A stretch of DNA of 64,000 nt, taken from Aradus depressus. Its lineage: Eukaryota; Arthropoda; Insecta; Hemiptera; Aradidae. The stretch covers positions 10,466,550 to 10,530,549 of the forward strand of contig OY759224.1 of NCBI GenBank assembly GCA_963662175.1, written 5' to 3'. Position numbers and translations under genes: made by a program. The notes under the pieces are model-generated. The model was not told the DNA's origin. It saw only the letters and a list, made by a program, of their open reading frames with translations, and made no database searches. Every line of letters begins with the position of its first letter. Position 1 is the stretch's first letter. Below, piece by piece: positions 1 to 10,968 of this stretch.

Positions 1-322
1 ACTTCAAAATAACTAATAGACTGGTGAAATATCTAATACAAAGGATCCCCTCTAAAGAATAATATATATATATAATAATTTCAAATATACTTCATTTACA
101 ATATACAGCACCTGGTATGTTCGCTCTCTGCGGAGGCAAGTTGGTCTCTCTCTAGTACGACTAGGAATCGAATGTCTCTCTTAGTTGATTGATAGCTTAA
201 CCTAGGAGGTGAGCGCTCCCGGTGTACAACCGTTCAATCAACATAGGTACATTTCCGAACGACTATCGATAAATGAGATGGGGTGAGTTCCATATGTGAA
301 CCATATATGTAACTTCGTTACA
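1..322 (-). repeat. 3' LTR of LTR retrotransposon 1 (cut by window start)
   Basis: These bases match 4606-4927 at a constant offset of 4605, with no difference found by eye. The element reads on the minus strand, so this is its 3' LTR and the outer part lies outside the window. The inner end in plus orientation is CGTTACA, giving the usual TG...CA form. On the minus strand it is preceded by a purine-rich tract (RC of 323-353, rich in AGGAGG and GGGGGG), as expected of a polypurine tract. LTR identity implies a recent insertion. Confidence 0.9.
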
Positions 323-2693
323 TATTACCCCCCTCTTCCTCCTCAAGAGAGGCAGGAAAACAAATCCGGTGGCATTACTCAAATATACCAGCTCATGTAT
401 TCACCCGTCGCAAGGATAGTCTAGCCATATACTATGGGGTGGGGTGGGGGACCCTCCCTGAAAAGCAAGGGGGATTGTCCCTCCTATCGTCACCAAACAT
501 CCTGTGCTGGGACGGCAGGCAGAGACTTAAACCGAGCTAAGCGGCCTTGCTACTCCTAGGTTGCGCACAAGCTCGCCTCAGCTGGTGGAAAAATTCCCCC
601 ACCCCCTCAAAAATGCCGGGGTTCCCAGATGACTGGTTGCGTAAACCGACAACCCATAAAGAAAAAAAAAATATCAAAGGAAAAAATTTTCCAGTCACCT
701 AAACTAGAAACTAGACTCACGATGAGTGGGTAACCTCTAAGTTTAGGCTGCGGGTGAGTACAATGATAAACCCATGGCTGGTCAGTAGTCATAATAAGTA
801 ACCAAAACAATTATACATCATATGTACAAATTGCCACCGGTTTTGTCCAAAAATACTAATAACGACCATTGGTCTTTTCAAAATAAAAAAAATACTTGCC
901 CTCCAAAAACAAAAAAATTTTCCCACATTATGGATACTTCCTATTAAAATTTATACAATAATTTCAATTTAACTCGAGAGTCAGCAGGCCTTGGTTATTT
1001 TACCATAAAATGCTCAGACTATTTCTGTTCTTCGCATTATCAGGAAAAAAGTAACCACAAACGCAAGTGTGATGGTGAACACAAATTTAATTGCGAAGGC
1101 AATTTGAGATCCTATGATCCCCAAAAGAAATGATTCCATCTCACTGTAAGGCGTTTGTAACCACATAAAAAAACCTGTAAGCTGATCTCGGTTCTATCCT
1201 TGAATTTAAAACACAAGTATAATTCAAGTATCCATTTATCTAACAATTAATGACAATTTTTTTCTAAGTCCGATATCATAATATACAAAAATTGACTTTC
1301 TTGGTTCAAAAGAGAAAAATTAGTAAGACCCCATAATCCTAACAATCTTTTCCTAATTTACCAGTCTTCAAAAGTACAATATAGTAAAGAAAAAATGATA
1401 TGACAATATTTACAAAAATTCTTCGGTGTCCCTTATCAAAAATTTACACAATTCAAAACAAATTAAATTGGGAACACATTATCATTTTTCATTGAAGTTC
1501 ATATAGGAAGGTTTTCAAATGCATACTCATTTTTCAATAATTATATGAAACAAAAAACAACATTGTAATGACAAATATTCAATATAATTTATGTCCACTT
1601 TCCGTGATAAACCTTCTCATAACATCATCAAAATACATAATATTATATGGCCAATATATATATGTTATAAACCTGATATGCATATTTCCCAAAAAGAATT
1701 CATATGAACATAAAGACTGAGGATAGACAACACTCACAATAGGAAAAACATATACAGAATAAGGATATAGGTACCAATACACGTATAAACACATCAAAAT
1801 ATTGCGCAAATACAAATATAATAATAATCAAAAACAATTTATGTTCATCAAATATAAAATAAACCATCAAATATTATTTCGCCGTGGTATACCGTTTCAA
1901 CTGTGAAACTTAAGCCTTCTTAGTCTAACGGGTGATCAGTCCGTCGAAAACAATAATAGACAGGCGACGTAAAATCTTACGCACGTCGTGCGCGCGAAGA
2001 ATATTACTTAAGTATACCTTTATGTGCACACTATCATAATCAAATATCATTATTTACTAATAATTGTAAACTATTTACCTTGGTATACTGCGTATTTACC
2101 GCTATGCGCGACTTTGATCCATTTGTCTCTCAGATATCAAGGTTGGATCTGCGATCTACGCAGAATTCCAAACCTGGGAAATCTCGGCTGCTGTAATGAT
2201 TCCAGGGTGAGAGATCGTGACAGGACCTCGGCTATGTAGTTCCTCTGACCTGAAACGTCTCGCACCTCATACCAAAATGACATGAGATATCAAGAAACCA
2301 TACGAGGCAACCTTCCAGACAATTGATCTGATTTTGTCAACGCAATCAAATCAGAATGATCATAATACCAAAACTAATAAAAGGTCTGTTCTCGCAGAAC
2401 CTTAAATCGCAACAACAAATTTGCGTAAAAACCGAAATATATATAAAATAACCAATTACGTTATTATCAATATAAACCATATAACAATCATATCTCTTTC
2501 GGTGCACATAATAAAAACACATAGTAGGTACTATAAGTAATCGAGTAGAAAACAATACATACATCTACAAAATTCACTTTGTTTAATCAAAACTCATTCA
2601 TATAATCACAATTATCATTAAAAAACCATAAACATACCTTATCAAAGCAAAATCGTAAATCCAAATCAATAATTAGGCCATATTCATTTATAA
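323..2693 (-). mobile_element. Non-coding 3' internal part of LTR retrotransposon 1
   Basis: This stretch lies between the stop of the gag-like ORF and the 3' LTR, where pol should be. No frame longer than about 80 codons appears on either strand and I see no protease, reverse transcriptase, RNase H or integrase motif. It is AT-rich apart from a GC-richer part near 330-620. The element therefore seems to lack pol by deletion or replacement and would depend on enzymes from another element. Confidence 0.7.
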
Positions 2694-3992
2694 TTAAACA
2701 CTTTTATCAATTAATACACTTTTGGATTTCTTTTTCCTACTCGTTTTGCAATTAGAATTGTAATTACACCTTTTATTATTCACAATACATTCCTTAATTA
2801 GACCTTTAAGCGAATCTCTACTTAAAGTAAATAATTGACTCTGTCCATTCGACGGAGAGGTTACTTTATCATTGGTTACATATCGACCTGCCTTGGCCGA
2901 AAATTGATTACCTTTGTAAACATAACTTTCAGAATTTCTATTTCCATAACCACCATTATCTCGCTTTCTGTAATAATTACCTTGTGAATTTCTATTCACA
3001 TTGCCATTAGAAAAATTACCATTAAATCTATTGCGATTGTAACCATTATATCTAAAAAATCTCATATGATTACCTTGCGATTTACTCCGATCAAAATGTT
3101 GATCATTAAACTGACCTTTACACAACAACCTTTCCGTATAATTGGTTTCGAAATTAGAACCATTATAATTTTCGGAACTTTCAATCAAACACAATTTGTC
3201 TACCTCTTCTATCAAATTGTATAACTCCTTAAGATTAGTAGGCCTATTTTGAAAATTACAGAAACCTCTTGTTTTAGAGTTTATACCCTCTAAAACTATT
3301 ACGACGATATCATATTCACTATTTCTATCAAGTATTTTGCAAAATTTCACCACACTATCAGCAAAATCACGAAAACTTTCGTCGACCTTTTGTACTCGAT
3401 GAATATACTTAAATTCATATAATAGACGTACCTTGGGAGTGGTCAGTTCCCTAATAAATTTATCTCGGATTTCATTGAAATCGCACATATTCAATTCTAC
3501 TAATTTCTTCAAAATTCTATTCGACGGGTCCTTATAAGACAATCTCTTAATTATGTCACTCATATATTGCTTCTCTATCAAATAACAATCAAATAAATTT
3601 TCCAAAAACACTATAACACTAGTAGGGTCATTAACGATTAACCTAGGAAATGATTCGATTCTCCTCTCAATATAATTAGGAATCTTAATTTTATTAAAAG
3701 TACATTCACTAACCTTTGAATCCATACTTAGGAATGCGCTATTCAAACCTTGATCAGATTTTTCGGGAACTTCCGTTTTTCTGGATTTCCCAAATTCGGC
3801 TGATAACTGGTTGAGGTTTTCCCGATCTGCTTGCACGGCAGTCGATAAATTATTCAACCCCAATTGGATAGCGGCCATTATTCGTTTATTTTCAGCCCTT
3901 TCTCCGACCAAACTATTTACTTTGTCGGATAAAGAATTAATAGTGTCTATTAATTTTTCCATCATAGAAGGACTAACTGTTTCAGTCGCCAT
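2694..3992 (-). CDS. gag: Gag-like protein of LTR retrotransposon 1, 432 aa, intact
   Basis: Structural (capsid/nucleocapsid) protein that would package element RNA in cytoplasmic particles. Residues 1-70 are polar and heptad-like (MEKLIDTINSLSDKVNSLV), probably coiled coil. Residues about 95-270 look like a helical capsid region (FLENLFDCYLIEKQYMSDII; DKFIRELTTPKVRLLYEFKYIH; ESFRDFADSVVKFCKIL), similar in style to Ty3/gypsy Gag. Residues 285-370 are Asn/Gly/Arg-rich and likely bind RNA. No CCHC zinc knuckle is seen. The C-terminus is basic and ends with a stop at 2694, with no frame continuing into pol. The start is the first ATG of the open frame, about 365 nt downstream of the 5' LTR. Family level (Ty3/gypsy-like) is inferred from general pattern only. 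Confidence 0.75.
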   Translation of the reverse strand: MATETVSPSMMEKLIDTINSLSDKVNSLVGERAENKRIMAAIQLGLNNLSTAVQADRENLNQLSAEFGKSRKTEVPEKSDQGLNSAFLSMDSKVSECTFNKIKIPNYIERRIESFPRLIVNDPTSVIVFLENLFDCYLIEKQYMSDIIKRLSYKDPSNRILKKLVELNMCDFNEIRDKFIRELTTPKVRLLYEFKYIHRVQKVDESFRDFADSVVKFCKILDRNSEYDIVVIVLEGINSKTRGFCNFQNRPTNLKELYNLIEEVDKLCLIESSENYNGSNFETNYTERLLCKGQFNDQHFDRSKSQGNHMRFFRYNGYNRNRFNGNFSNGNVNRNSQGNYYRKRDNGGYGNRNSESYVYKGNQFSAKAGRYVTNDKVTSPSNGQSQLFTLSRDSLKGLIKECIVNNKRCNYNSNCKTSRKKKSKSVLIDKSV

Positions 3993-4339
3993 CTTAAGAT
4001 TGCTAAGAAAACTAAAGAAAACAAATTAACAAACAAGATCCTACCTAAGTCTATAATCCCCAAAGTGAATCACCAAGAGGTCAAAGTTCCAAGAACTATA
4101 GGATCAAGGTGCTCAACTGTTCAAATACTAAAACTTTCCACAAAAATCCAAAATCTTTCACAAAATATAAAAACGGGATCCAGGAGACTACAAATGAATT
4201 AGCTTGCCCATACAAACCAATTCTAACTTGCCCCGACAACTACCCACGCTAGAGACAAAAGAAAAAGTCTCAGCGTCTTCCTAGGCAGACTTTCGAAAGA
4301 AAGAAAAATGACGAAAAAAGGACAACGACCTTAACCACG

Positions 4340-4357
4340 CTCTCTGCTACCATGTTG
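4340..4357 (-). promoter_or_regulatory. Primer-binding site of LTR retrotransposon 1 (tRNA-iMet type)
   Basis: On the minus strand, just after the LTR end ATTACA and a 5-nt spacer, the sequence reads TGGTAGCAGAGAGCG. The first 11 nt are complementary to the 3' end of animal initiator methionine tRNA (…CTCTGCTACCA). The same 11-nt start occurs next to the LTR-like block at 25.6 kb. Confidence 0.7.
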
Positions 4358-4927
4358 TGTAATGATTTGTTCCCTTTATAACTAGCCGTGGAAGCCGAGA
4401 ACAGACATCAAAAACACTTGAGGGTGGAAATTCCAGTTACTGGACAAAAACCCTCGTGAAAATAAACCTATATTTCCGATTAGGAAAAGTCTGGAGTCCA
4501 AATGATCGCCACTTCTGCTGGGAAAGGGGTGGTAGAGAGAAAATAAGAAAAAGAGTTATAGAAGAAAAACGTGGAAATATAATCTTCGTAATAAACTCAA
4601 AAATCACTTCAAAATAACTAATAGACTGGTGAAATATCTAATACAAAGGATCCCCTCTAAAGAATAATATATATATATAATAATTTCAAATATACTTCAT
4701 TTACAATATACAGCACCTGGTATGTTCGCTCTCTGCGGAGGCAAGTTGGTCTCTCTCTAGTACGACTAGGAATCGAATGTCTCTCTTAGTTGATTGATAG
4801 CTTAACCTAGGAGGTGAGCGCTCCCGGTGTACAACCGTTCAATCAACATAGGTACATTTCCGAACGACTATCGATAAATGAGATGGGGTGAGTTCCATAT
4901 GTGAACCATATATGTAACTTCGTTACA
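4358..4927 (-). repeat. 5' LTR of LTR retrotransposon 1, 570 bp
   Basis: In plus orientation it starts TGTAATGATTTG and ends CTTCGTTACA, so both strands show TG...CA ends. Bases 4606-4927 duplicate 1-322. The primer-binding site lies immediately inside the lower-coordinate end, which fixes the minus orientation and makes this the 5' LTR. The outer flank begins AAATA; the matching flank of the other LTR lies outside the window, so the target duplication cannot be checked. Confidence 0.85.
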
Positions 4928-4929
4928 AA

Positions 4930-5085
4930 ATATACAAAGATGGACTAGTCGCATTTTGTTTTAAACCGAAATGTGAACAACCAATGAATGGGGTACAAGA
5001 GGCGACGATCAGCTCTTTTAAAGTGTAGTGAACCAGTCTGAATGAGAGAAGATGTAGAGGAGATGGTAGAGATGGTACACAGTCT
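4930..5085. repeat. Dispersed repeat, diverged copy of the 29.95 kb and 34.55 kb sequence
   Basis: The segment with GTCGCATTTTGTTTTA, then 'accaatgaatggggtacaag', 'gatcagctcttttaaag' and 'gaaccagtctgaatgagag' aligns by eye with 29983-30090 and 34548-34655. No coding potential is seen. It is the outer flank of LTR element 1. Confidence 0.5.
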
Positions 5086-5099
5086 TACTAATAGTTAGT

Positions 5100-5285
5100 T
5101 ATGGTTATTCATGCCAGGGCTTTCACTTCAAGGTCATATCGCCTACTACCAGAGCACAATTTCGTCGCTTTGGTGGACATAAGCACGACTCTACTCTGAG
5201 AGTAGGCACAGGCTCGGGACTATACCTTAACGTCCGAAGGTCGGCGTGCTCAAGGTTTTTTCACCTTTCAGGTAAAATTTCAAGT
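5100..5285 (-). mobile_element. tRNA-derived SINE-1, internally deleted copy
   Basis: Reads as reverse complement of the SINE-1 3' half (CTACTACCAGAGC, GTGGACATAAGC, CGACTCTACT) then jumps to the middle (CTCGGGACTATACC, GGTCGGCGTGCTCAAGG). The part between and the tRNA-like head are missing. Diverged, so an old copy. Confidence 0.7.
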
Positions 5286-6329
5286 TTAGCACAGGCGTCC
5301 TCTTACTACTTATATCTTCACAATCACAAGTAAACTTATCAGAAAACTTGTCTACCTTCCATCTTTCGATTTCCCTAAAGTTGATCCAAGTTTTGCCGGA
5401 GGATTGTGTTCATCAAACATTTCTCTTGGGTAAACACAGCAAGAAGTTTTGAGTTGGGACAATGGTTCAAGTTTGAGACCGGTTCTGACCTGCCATGAAC
5501 CCTGTCAACTGTTTGAACGTAAACTATAATCAGAGTACTGGCTTTAGTTGATATCCATCAGTTGGGAATTTCAATCGCTCGCTCAGACAGGGGAATAGGA
5601 ATTTCTACTTAGGGGTTGTTTATCTCCTCCCCTAAGGATCGATTGGTTTTGGAGGGGGATCGAAAACTTAATTGATTAGTTCTGGGGAAGTACATTGGGG
5701 TGATTCACTGACGTTTTTATTTTTATTTAAACATTTTTTACAAATGACTTGTTTTGTAACCTTCAAATTTGTTGAGATTTGTAAAGGCCACCTGATTGGA
5801 ATTGGTTTCTTCCTCCCTCGTCTTCTTAGGGGGAAGCCTCGGACTAGGTGTAAATCCTGAAGAGCTTTGAGGACAAGAGGCTGGGAATTGGACCGTGAAA
5901 TGGCCTCTGAGTGAACTAAGGTCAAGACGGATTTACCAGACAACTTTCAATCCTGAGTTAGTTTGAAAAGATCCTTCTTTCAGCTCAGAATTACACGGGC
6001 TCTGGGTAACATACGTAAGGGAAATAACGAGATAAGTTTAAATCTTCCAACCCTACAACAGATATTATAAAATAACAAATACACACCGTGTCCTCTACCA
6101 TCATGGCAAATTTCAATGTGATCGGTAAAGGGGTTTAGCAGGAGTACGAGTACAACGAAATAAATGAGTCGCCTAAGAAAGAGCTTCGAGCTTCGTAAAC
6201 TCAGCTCAATAATAGAAGATGAATTAATATGAAATGTTTAATACAATAGGTACTATTTATATTCTTAAGTATAAATATTTATATTTCTTTAAGATAAATC
6301 TTCTTTCAGGATGATATTTCCCAGCTATA

Positions 6330-6640
6330 CAAAATACAGGCAAAGATCTTTTTCAAGTAATTAGTCAGAAATTCGATGTTGAGTCTCTAATTGGCCAAAG
6401 GGAAAAGAAGATAAAAGAAGTTGGGTCTCAATTCAAAATAATAACTGCCCATGTAATGAATGTATCAACATGAAATTTTATATTTGAATTCAAAAACCTA
6501 TAAGGACAGCACACATTAATCTTATAGGGAACCTGCCTAAGGGAAGAGGGGGATCAGAGAAGGGAGGTTCGATTCAAAAACCCTAATAGCTGCCGATGTG
6601 ATGACACAAGATATGTGGTGTACTTCTCTATATGTGGTGG
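6330..6640. repeat. Dispersed repeat B fragment
   Basis: Contains the recurring words of the commonest repeat in the window: 'aaattcgatgttgagt', 'atgaatgtatcaacatgaaa', 'aaaaacctataaggacagca', 'gggaagagggggatcagaga' and 'ctaatagctgccgatgtgat'. Similar pieces occur in more than twenty places. No coding function is seen. Confidence 0.6.
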
Positions 6641-6756
6641 GCTGGTGTTTTACACCTAGGGACCTAAGCATCCAGTGCTCTTATCCCTTCCCTGGAAGCG
6701 CTGGGCTTCCCCCTTATTATATTACCTGTATGTTTATACCACCTAAACCAAGCCCT

Positions 6757-7450
6757 TCATGAAGTGCTCAGTCTCCCAGTTTCCTTAATGAACCTGAGAA
6801 TGCTCTCATAGTCCAATCTTCTAAAGTCCTCCTCTGCCATCATCATCTCTACCAAAGATGCGGAATCTCGTTCGCACATATCCCAAGCAGATGCCCAGGA
6901 AGTGTGCCACCGTTTCGTCTTCTTCCCCACATCTATCACAGATAGAACTGTCCTTGACTCCCACAATGTGTAGGTGTCTATTGAACTCCTCTGAGAACTC
7001 CTGTCAGTTGCCTAAGCTCGTTCCTTTTGAGGTTCAGGATCCCGTCTTTCAGAACTCTTGACTCCCCTCCCAGGAACATCATCGACTGCCTTCATGTGGT
7101 CTTTTCTCTCCATGTACGCTCCAAAAGGTCCTTAGTCCATTCTTTAATTCGGGTTCGGTATGTCTCCCGAGATTTCCCAGCACCGGCTCTGGCCCCATAA
7201 AAGGTTTACTTGAACCTTCCTTGGCTAGTCGGTCTGCCTCTTCGTTTCCCTGGATCCCCGAGTGTCCGGGAACCCAGTAAAGTCCAATCTTCTTGCAGTT
7301 TCCTAAGATGTTTAACTGATTTGCGCACTCCCTTACCAGCTTTGATCTGATTTCTGCGCTGGCAAGTGCTTGGAGTGCTGCTTGACTATCGGAGAAGATT
7401 TTCACCTCCTCCATGTCACTGTTTATTACCTCTTTTCTAGACGCTGTGAT
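6757..7450 (-). pseudogene. Non-LTR retrotransposon RNase H domain fragment, frameshifted
   Basis: The minus frame 7079-7414, extending upstream to about 7450, encodes a ribonuclease H domain of LINE type: IFSDSQAALQAL has the strand with a catalytic Asp, and WVPGHSGIQGNEEADRLAKE is the characteristic last block with His and Asp. RNase H removes the RNA of the RNA:DNA hybrid during retrotransposition. After a frameshift the downstream region 6757-6966 (FRRLDYESILRFIKETGRL) looks like the tail that follows RNase H in I, R1 or Loa type elements. RT and endonuclease are absent, so this is a 5'-truncated dead copy, and a different clade from the RNase H-less fragments elsewhere in the window. Confidence 0.85.
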
Positions 7451-7519
7451 GACACAAAATTTAGTATGAAAATTCAGAATCTCCTGAATGTCAACTACTG
7501 ATAATTAGCTCAAATAGTC

Positions 7520-7640
7520 GATGGGTTTTGGAGGGAGAGCAAAAACTTAATTGATTAATTCGTGCTAGGGAGGTACATTGACAGTGATTACCCGAAATTT
7601 TTCAACACTTTTTTTAATTTTTTTTTTTAAGACTCATACA
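7520..7640 (+). repeat. Dispersed repeat B terminal-type module
   Basis: Words 'gggttttggagggagagcaa', 'cttaattgattaattcgtgc', 'gaggtacattgacagtgatt' recur near 5650, 26890, 52080, 59840 and 60165 and, inverted, at 29165, 31415 and 41340. It appears to be one end of the repeat B element. Confidence 0.55.
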
Positions 7641-8329
7641 GAAGAAAGGAACAGGGAATGTTGGTAGGACTGGAGAAGGGACAGTTCGGAATGTGGACTT
7701 GTTGGACTTCAACTTAGTATTTGTTAAGTCGTGGCTAACATGGTAGCATTATCCAAAATATTTCCATATTTTGTATACATTTTATGAAAAAGTACCTATA
7801 TAATAATATATTACATTAAAAAACAATAGTTTTTTTCTTTATTTTTTAAAAGATTTTTTTTTTTAAGAAATAATAAAAATGATGGGCGGTTGAAACTATT
7901 GGTGGGTTAGTGAGAGAATAGACGAGCAGAGAGACAGAAGGGGCAATATTGAGCCGACCTGACCGAATTATTCAAGAGAGAAGCGCTGCCTAGGTGGCAG
8001 GCGTGGAAACAACACTGGAACAAAGTAAAGGTTTTCCAGGACAAATTTAATAATGAAAAATCCTCTTGTATCAGTTATCTCTTGGAAAAACACAAACAAC
8101 TTCTCTCTGTCAAAAACAAAACAACAAATCGCAAGCAACCAACCCCTCACAAAGCCTGATTTTTGATTGGTTTTTATGGATCGAAGACCATCAACGAAAC
8201 TCTTTTAACGAGTGTTCTATGTCTGTTTGTCACTCCTCCATCCTCAGTACATTGAATGTTAAATTATGTTTAGAGATAGAGAGAGAAGTGTTTTTAGGGT
8301 GAAAATTATAACATTGGAAGTACGTAGAA

Positions 8330-8880
8330 GAGAAAAGGTACTTTTTATTTATATGTATATATGCCCAAAATATAAAAGAATTATAAATAATGAAAACTAT
8401 AAAACAGAAAAAAGAGACTAAAAGTAGATGTAGAAATTAGTTTTTAAGATTTTTTTAATGAAAGTAATTTGATATTTTTATTTGATATTGATATTCTGAA
8501 TTTATTTATAATGTAGTTTTAGATAAATAAACCCAATATTTGTTCTCTTATTCTATGCTATTCATTTTCCCTGTGAACCCAGTTAGATAATTTAGACCTT
8601 TGGATTAGACTTAACATTTTAAAAAAAGAAACAAGATGGCATCTCATTATTATTTTTAAAAGAAATCCAAATGAAAAAGTTGTTAATTGAAATTTTTTTA
8701 AAGTGTTTTCTTCAAAATTTTACGTCTTGAAATTTCGATATTTTTTTAGGGACCTTTACGGAAATTACTGCAGAAATCAAAATTTTGTAGACCTGGTATA
8801 ATTTCTACAGGAAATGTGGTAATTTTATTATTTAATTATGTTTAATATTTATTATTCGTTTATTTTATCAATTATTTTCA
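8330..8880 (+). repeat. Dispersed repeat A, copy 1
   Basis: Anchors shared with copies near 17.8, 20.9 (inverted), 30.1 and 35.3 kb: 'tatatgcccaaaatat', 'ctattcattttccctgtgaa', 'gatggcatctcattattat', 'agaaatccaaatgaaaaagt', 'ttacgtcttgaaatttcgat' and 'tacaggaaatgtggtaattt'. About 550 bp, no ORF, no clear terminal repeats; class unknown. Confidence 0.75.
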
Positions 8881-9032
8881 TTTTTATTTTACTTTTTTTT
8901 TAAATTATTACAATATTTTGGAAATAATTAAACATATTGAAACTGTACTAAATTAAAGAGAGTAGACATACCGAAAAATTGTTGTCACCGGCAATGTATT
9001 TCCCCATCGCGAATAAATTCAATGTTTTCACT

Positions 9033-9112
9033 CTCCCTTTTAAATGAATAAGTCTCCCTTTTAAACAATTAATTAGTCTCCCTTTTAAACAATTAATTAG
9101 TCTCCCTTTTAA
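9033..9112 (+). repeat. 24-bp minisatellite, about three units
   Basis: Repeats of TCTCCCTTTTAAACAATTAA followed by TTAG occur two to three times, with variant end units. On the minus strand it gives a repetitive open frame (KGRLINCL units), which I regard as a by-product of the repeat and not a gene. Confidence 0.9.
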
Positions 9113-9579
9113 AATCAGGCAGTCAGTTAAAACATTCAAAAAAACATACAAATTCAAAAACAAATGAATAAATAAAATGATTAGCAATTGAAAATTTCAT
9201 GGACAGGTACAGATACATCATTCAAAACACGATAAATATTGTCCATAAAATTTCGTGTTAAGCCTCCCTTCTTATTTGGCCGATTTGACTGAAAATCAAT
9301 AGCTGTCGTCCTTAAAATGCTTTGGATACCCATATAAAAATATTAGAGCGTTCGAAATCATTAAATTCTGGTGAAACTCATCTTCGAAATTCTGACAGAT
9401 TACAATATTTCCTTTATACTTCGTATAACTGGGGTTGGTTTCTCCCTTCCCTGAAGCTAATTAGGCTGAAAATTGATAGACATCGTTCTTGTAGGGTTTT
9501 GGATTTACATATAAAATTTCGTGTCGATACATCCATTGTGTTGATAAGACAGTCACAGTCGTCTTTACAGACACAATTA

Positions 9580-9602
9580 CAATTTTTTTTTTTTTTTTTT
9601 TT
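9580..9602 (+). repeat. poly-T tract
   Basis: An uninterrupted T run of about 20 bases inside a repeat B segment ('attctggtatgaatttccgt', 'gattacataacttcccctat' follow on its right). It may be the tail of an old minus-strand insertion; no partner sequence is recognised. Confidence 0.5.
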
Positions 9603-10002
9603 CGATTTTTGGAATAGAAGGCTGAAACACATGAAATTCTGGTATGAATTTCCGTTCGATTACATAACTTCCCCTATACTTGTAGTAGTAGTAAAAAGAG
9701 ATGATTTTTATAAAGTCATGATAATGAAATTCACAGCATCATCAATCCACTGAAAGCATAAATAATGGATTATTTGGAAACAATAATTATCAATTCTCAT
9801 CAATTCTTCCGGGGCGAAGAAATGTATTCGATTCGGAATAATTAAACAATACAGACTGCTGTAATTAACTACCACAAAGTTAATAATTAAATACAAACAT
9901 AATTGGTTATGATGTAATTAATTACATTAAGAATTTAGATACACTTAGCTCCAGAGATCAAACAAACGTTATAATCCCAGGAGTGGTTTGATGGGTTGAA
10001 AA

Positions 10003-10231
10003 TAAGTATGGGATTCCTAAAGTTGGCCTACACCCAAAATTTTTATTCGCTAGGATAGGAGTCTTTAACGAGTACTTGATATCGTACTGGCTCCGGGACC
10101 ATCGCTTACGTCCCATCCGAAGTTTTTTCAGCTCCCGTATAAAAAAAAAACTAAAGACCTCGGCTGGGTTTCGAACCCGCGATCTTGAGCCCAGTAGGCA
10201 AGCATGCAAACTCTGAGCTACCAGCGCTCCT
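10003..10231 (-). mobile_element. SINE-1 copy, 3' truncated
   Basis: The reverse complement has the tRNA-like head with an A-box-like 'gtagctcagag' and the B box GGTTTCGAACCC (plus GGGTTTCGAACCCGCGATCT), then the SINE-1 middle. The 3' half is missing and it is interrupted by an A-rich run. Confidence 0.8.
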
Positions 10232-10263
10232 ATATATATTTTATATTACATATATACATTGAA

Positions 10264-10955
10264 TAAATAAAACAAACTTATTTTTGAAATATTGTCTATT
10301 CCACTAAAGATATATATACATATATAACTACCGGTTTCGGCTTTATACCATCGTCAGGTCTAGTTATGAACTAAGTCAGTTGGCAGAGAGCGACCCTTCA
10401 AATACATCTCAGGTCAAAGGGTGCTATTAAAACTTGGGAATCCCCCGGCTGTACCGTTAGCTAACTCATGAAATATTTCTTAACAAAACCTAGTTCTAAA
10501 TTTACATAAAACAATGTCACTAGACTAATACGTGGAAAAATAACAAATAAATAAGTACAAATACAAGTAAATAATAAAAAATAGAAATAAAATTAATAAT
10601 AATGTTAAGATTTAGATAACTTGAAACATATATGTGGAACCAAATATTAATAACAGATAATACAAACATATATGTGGAAACAGAACTGGTTTAGGGTGTT
10701 AACAAAGGGGAATAGTTGAAATAAATTTGGTCAGTCATACAAATGTTCCTTTTGTTAGCTTTATTTATTTCTAATTGCTCTAAGCTATTAAGTAGCCTGC
10801 TTTTTGGGCAATAATGAAGATATTTGATGCCTATAGATGGGTCGAAAGTGTGGCTATTGTCAATTATTATTTCAAAATTATTAATATTTCAAAAATAAGT
10901 TTGTTTTATTTATTTATTACAAGTTTCCACAATATGTCCGCGTTTCTCAACTTAG
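10264..10955. mobile_element. Element with inverted ends carrying the 'GCCGAAACCGG' motif (family P1)
   Basis: The left end (AAACAAACTTATTTTTGAAA then CTATTCCACTAAAGATATAT and ACCGGTTTCGGCTTTATACC) is the reverse complement of a sequence repeated at 24728-24798 + 26325-26400. The right end at 10872-10955 carries AAAAATAAGTTTGTTTTATT and ACAATATGTCCGCGTTTCTC in direct orientation, so the ends are inverted. The interior 10380-10860 has no ORF. Organisation resembles elements with pseudo-LTRs, but no enzyme is present to confirm a class. Confidence 0.5.
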
Positions 10956-10968
10956 AAGTTGTATATAT

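Noticed and set aside
3811..4029. 72-codon plus-strand ORF
   Set aside because: Antisense of the start of the gag-like ORF of LTR element 1.
9033..9112. CRISPR-like repeated units
   Set aside because: Units are contiguous without unique spacers; the organism is a eukaryote. No CRISPR array anywhere in the window.
8948..9187. Repetitive minus-strand protein with KGRLINCL units
   Set aside because: Produced by the 24-bp minisatellite and surrounding AT-rich sequence; no upstream or downstream coding support.
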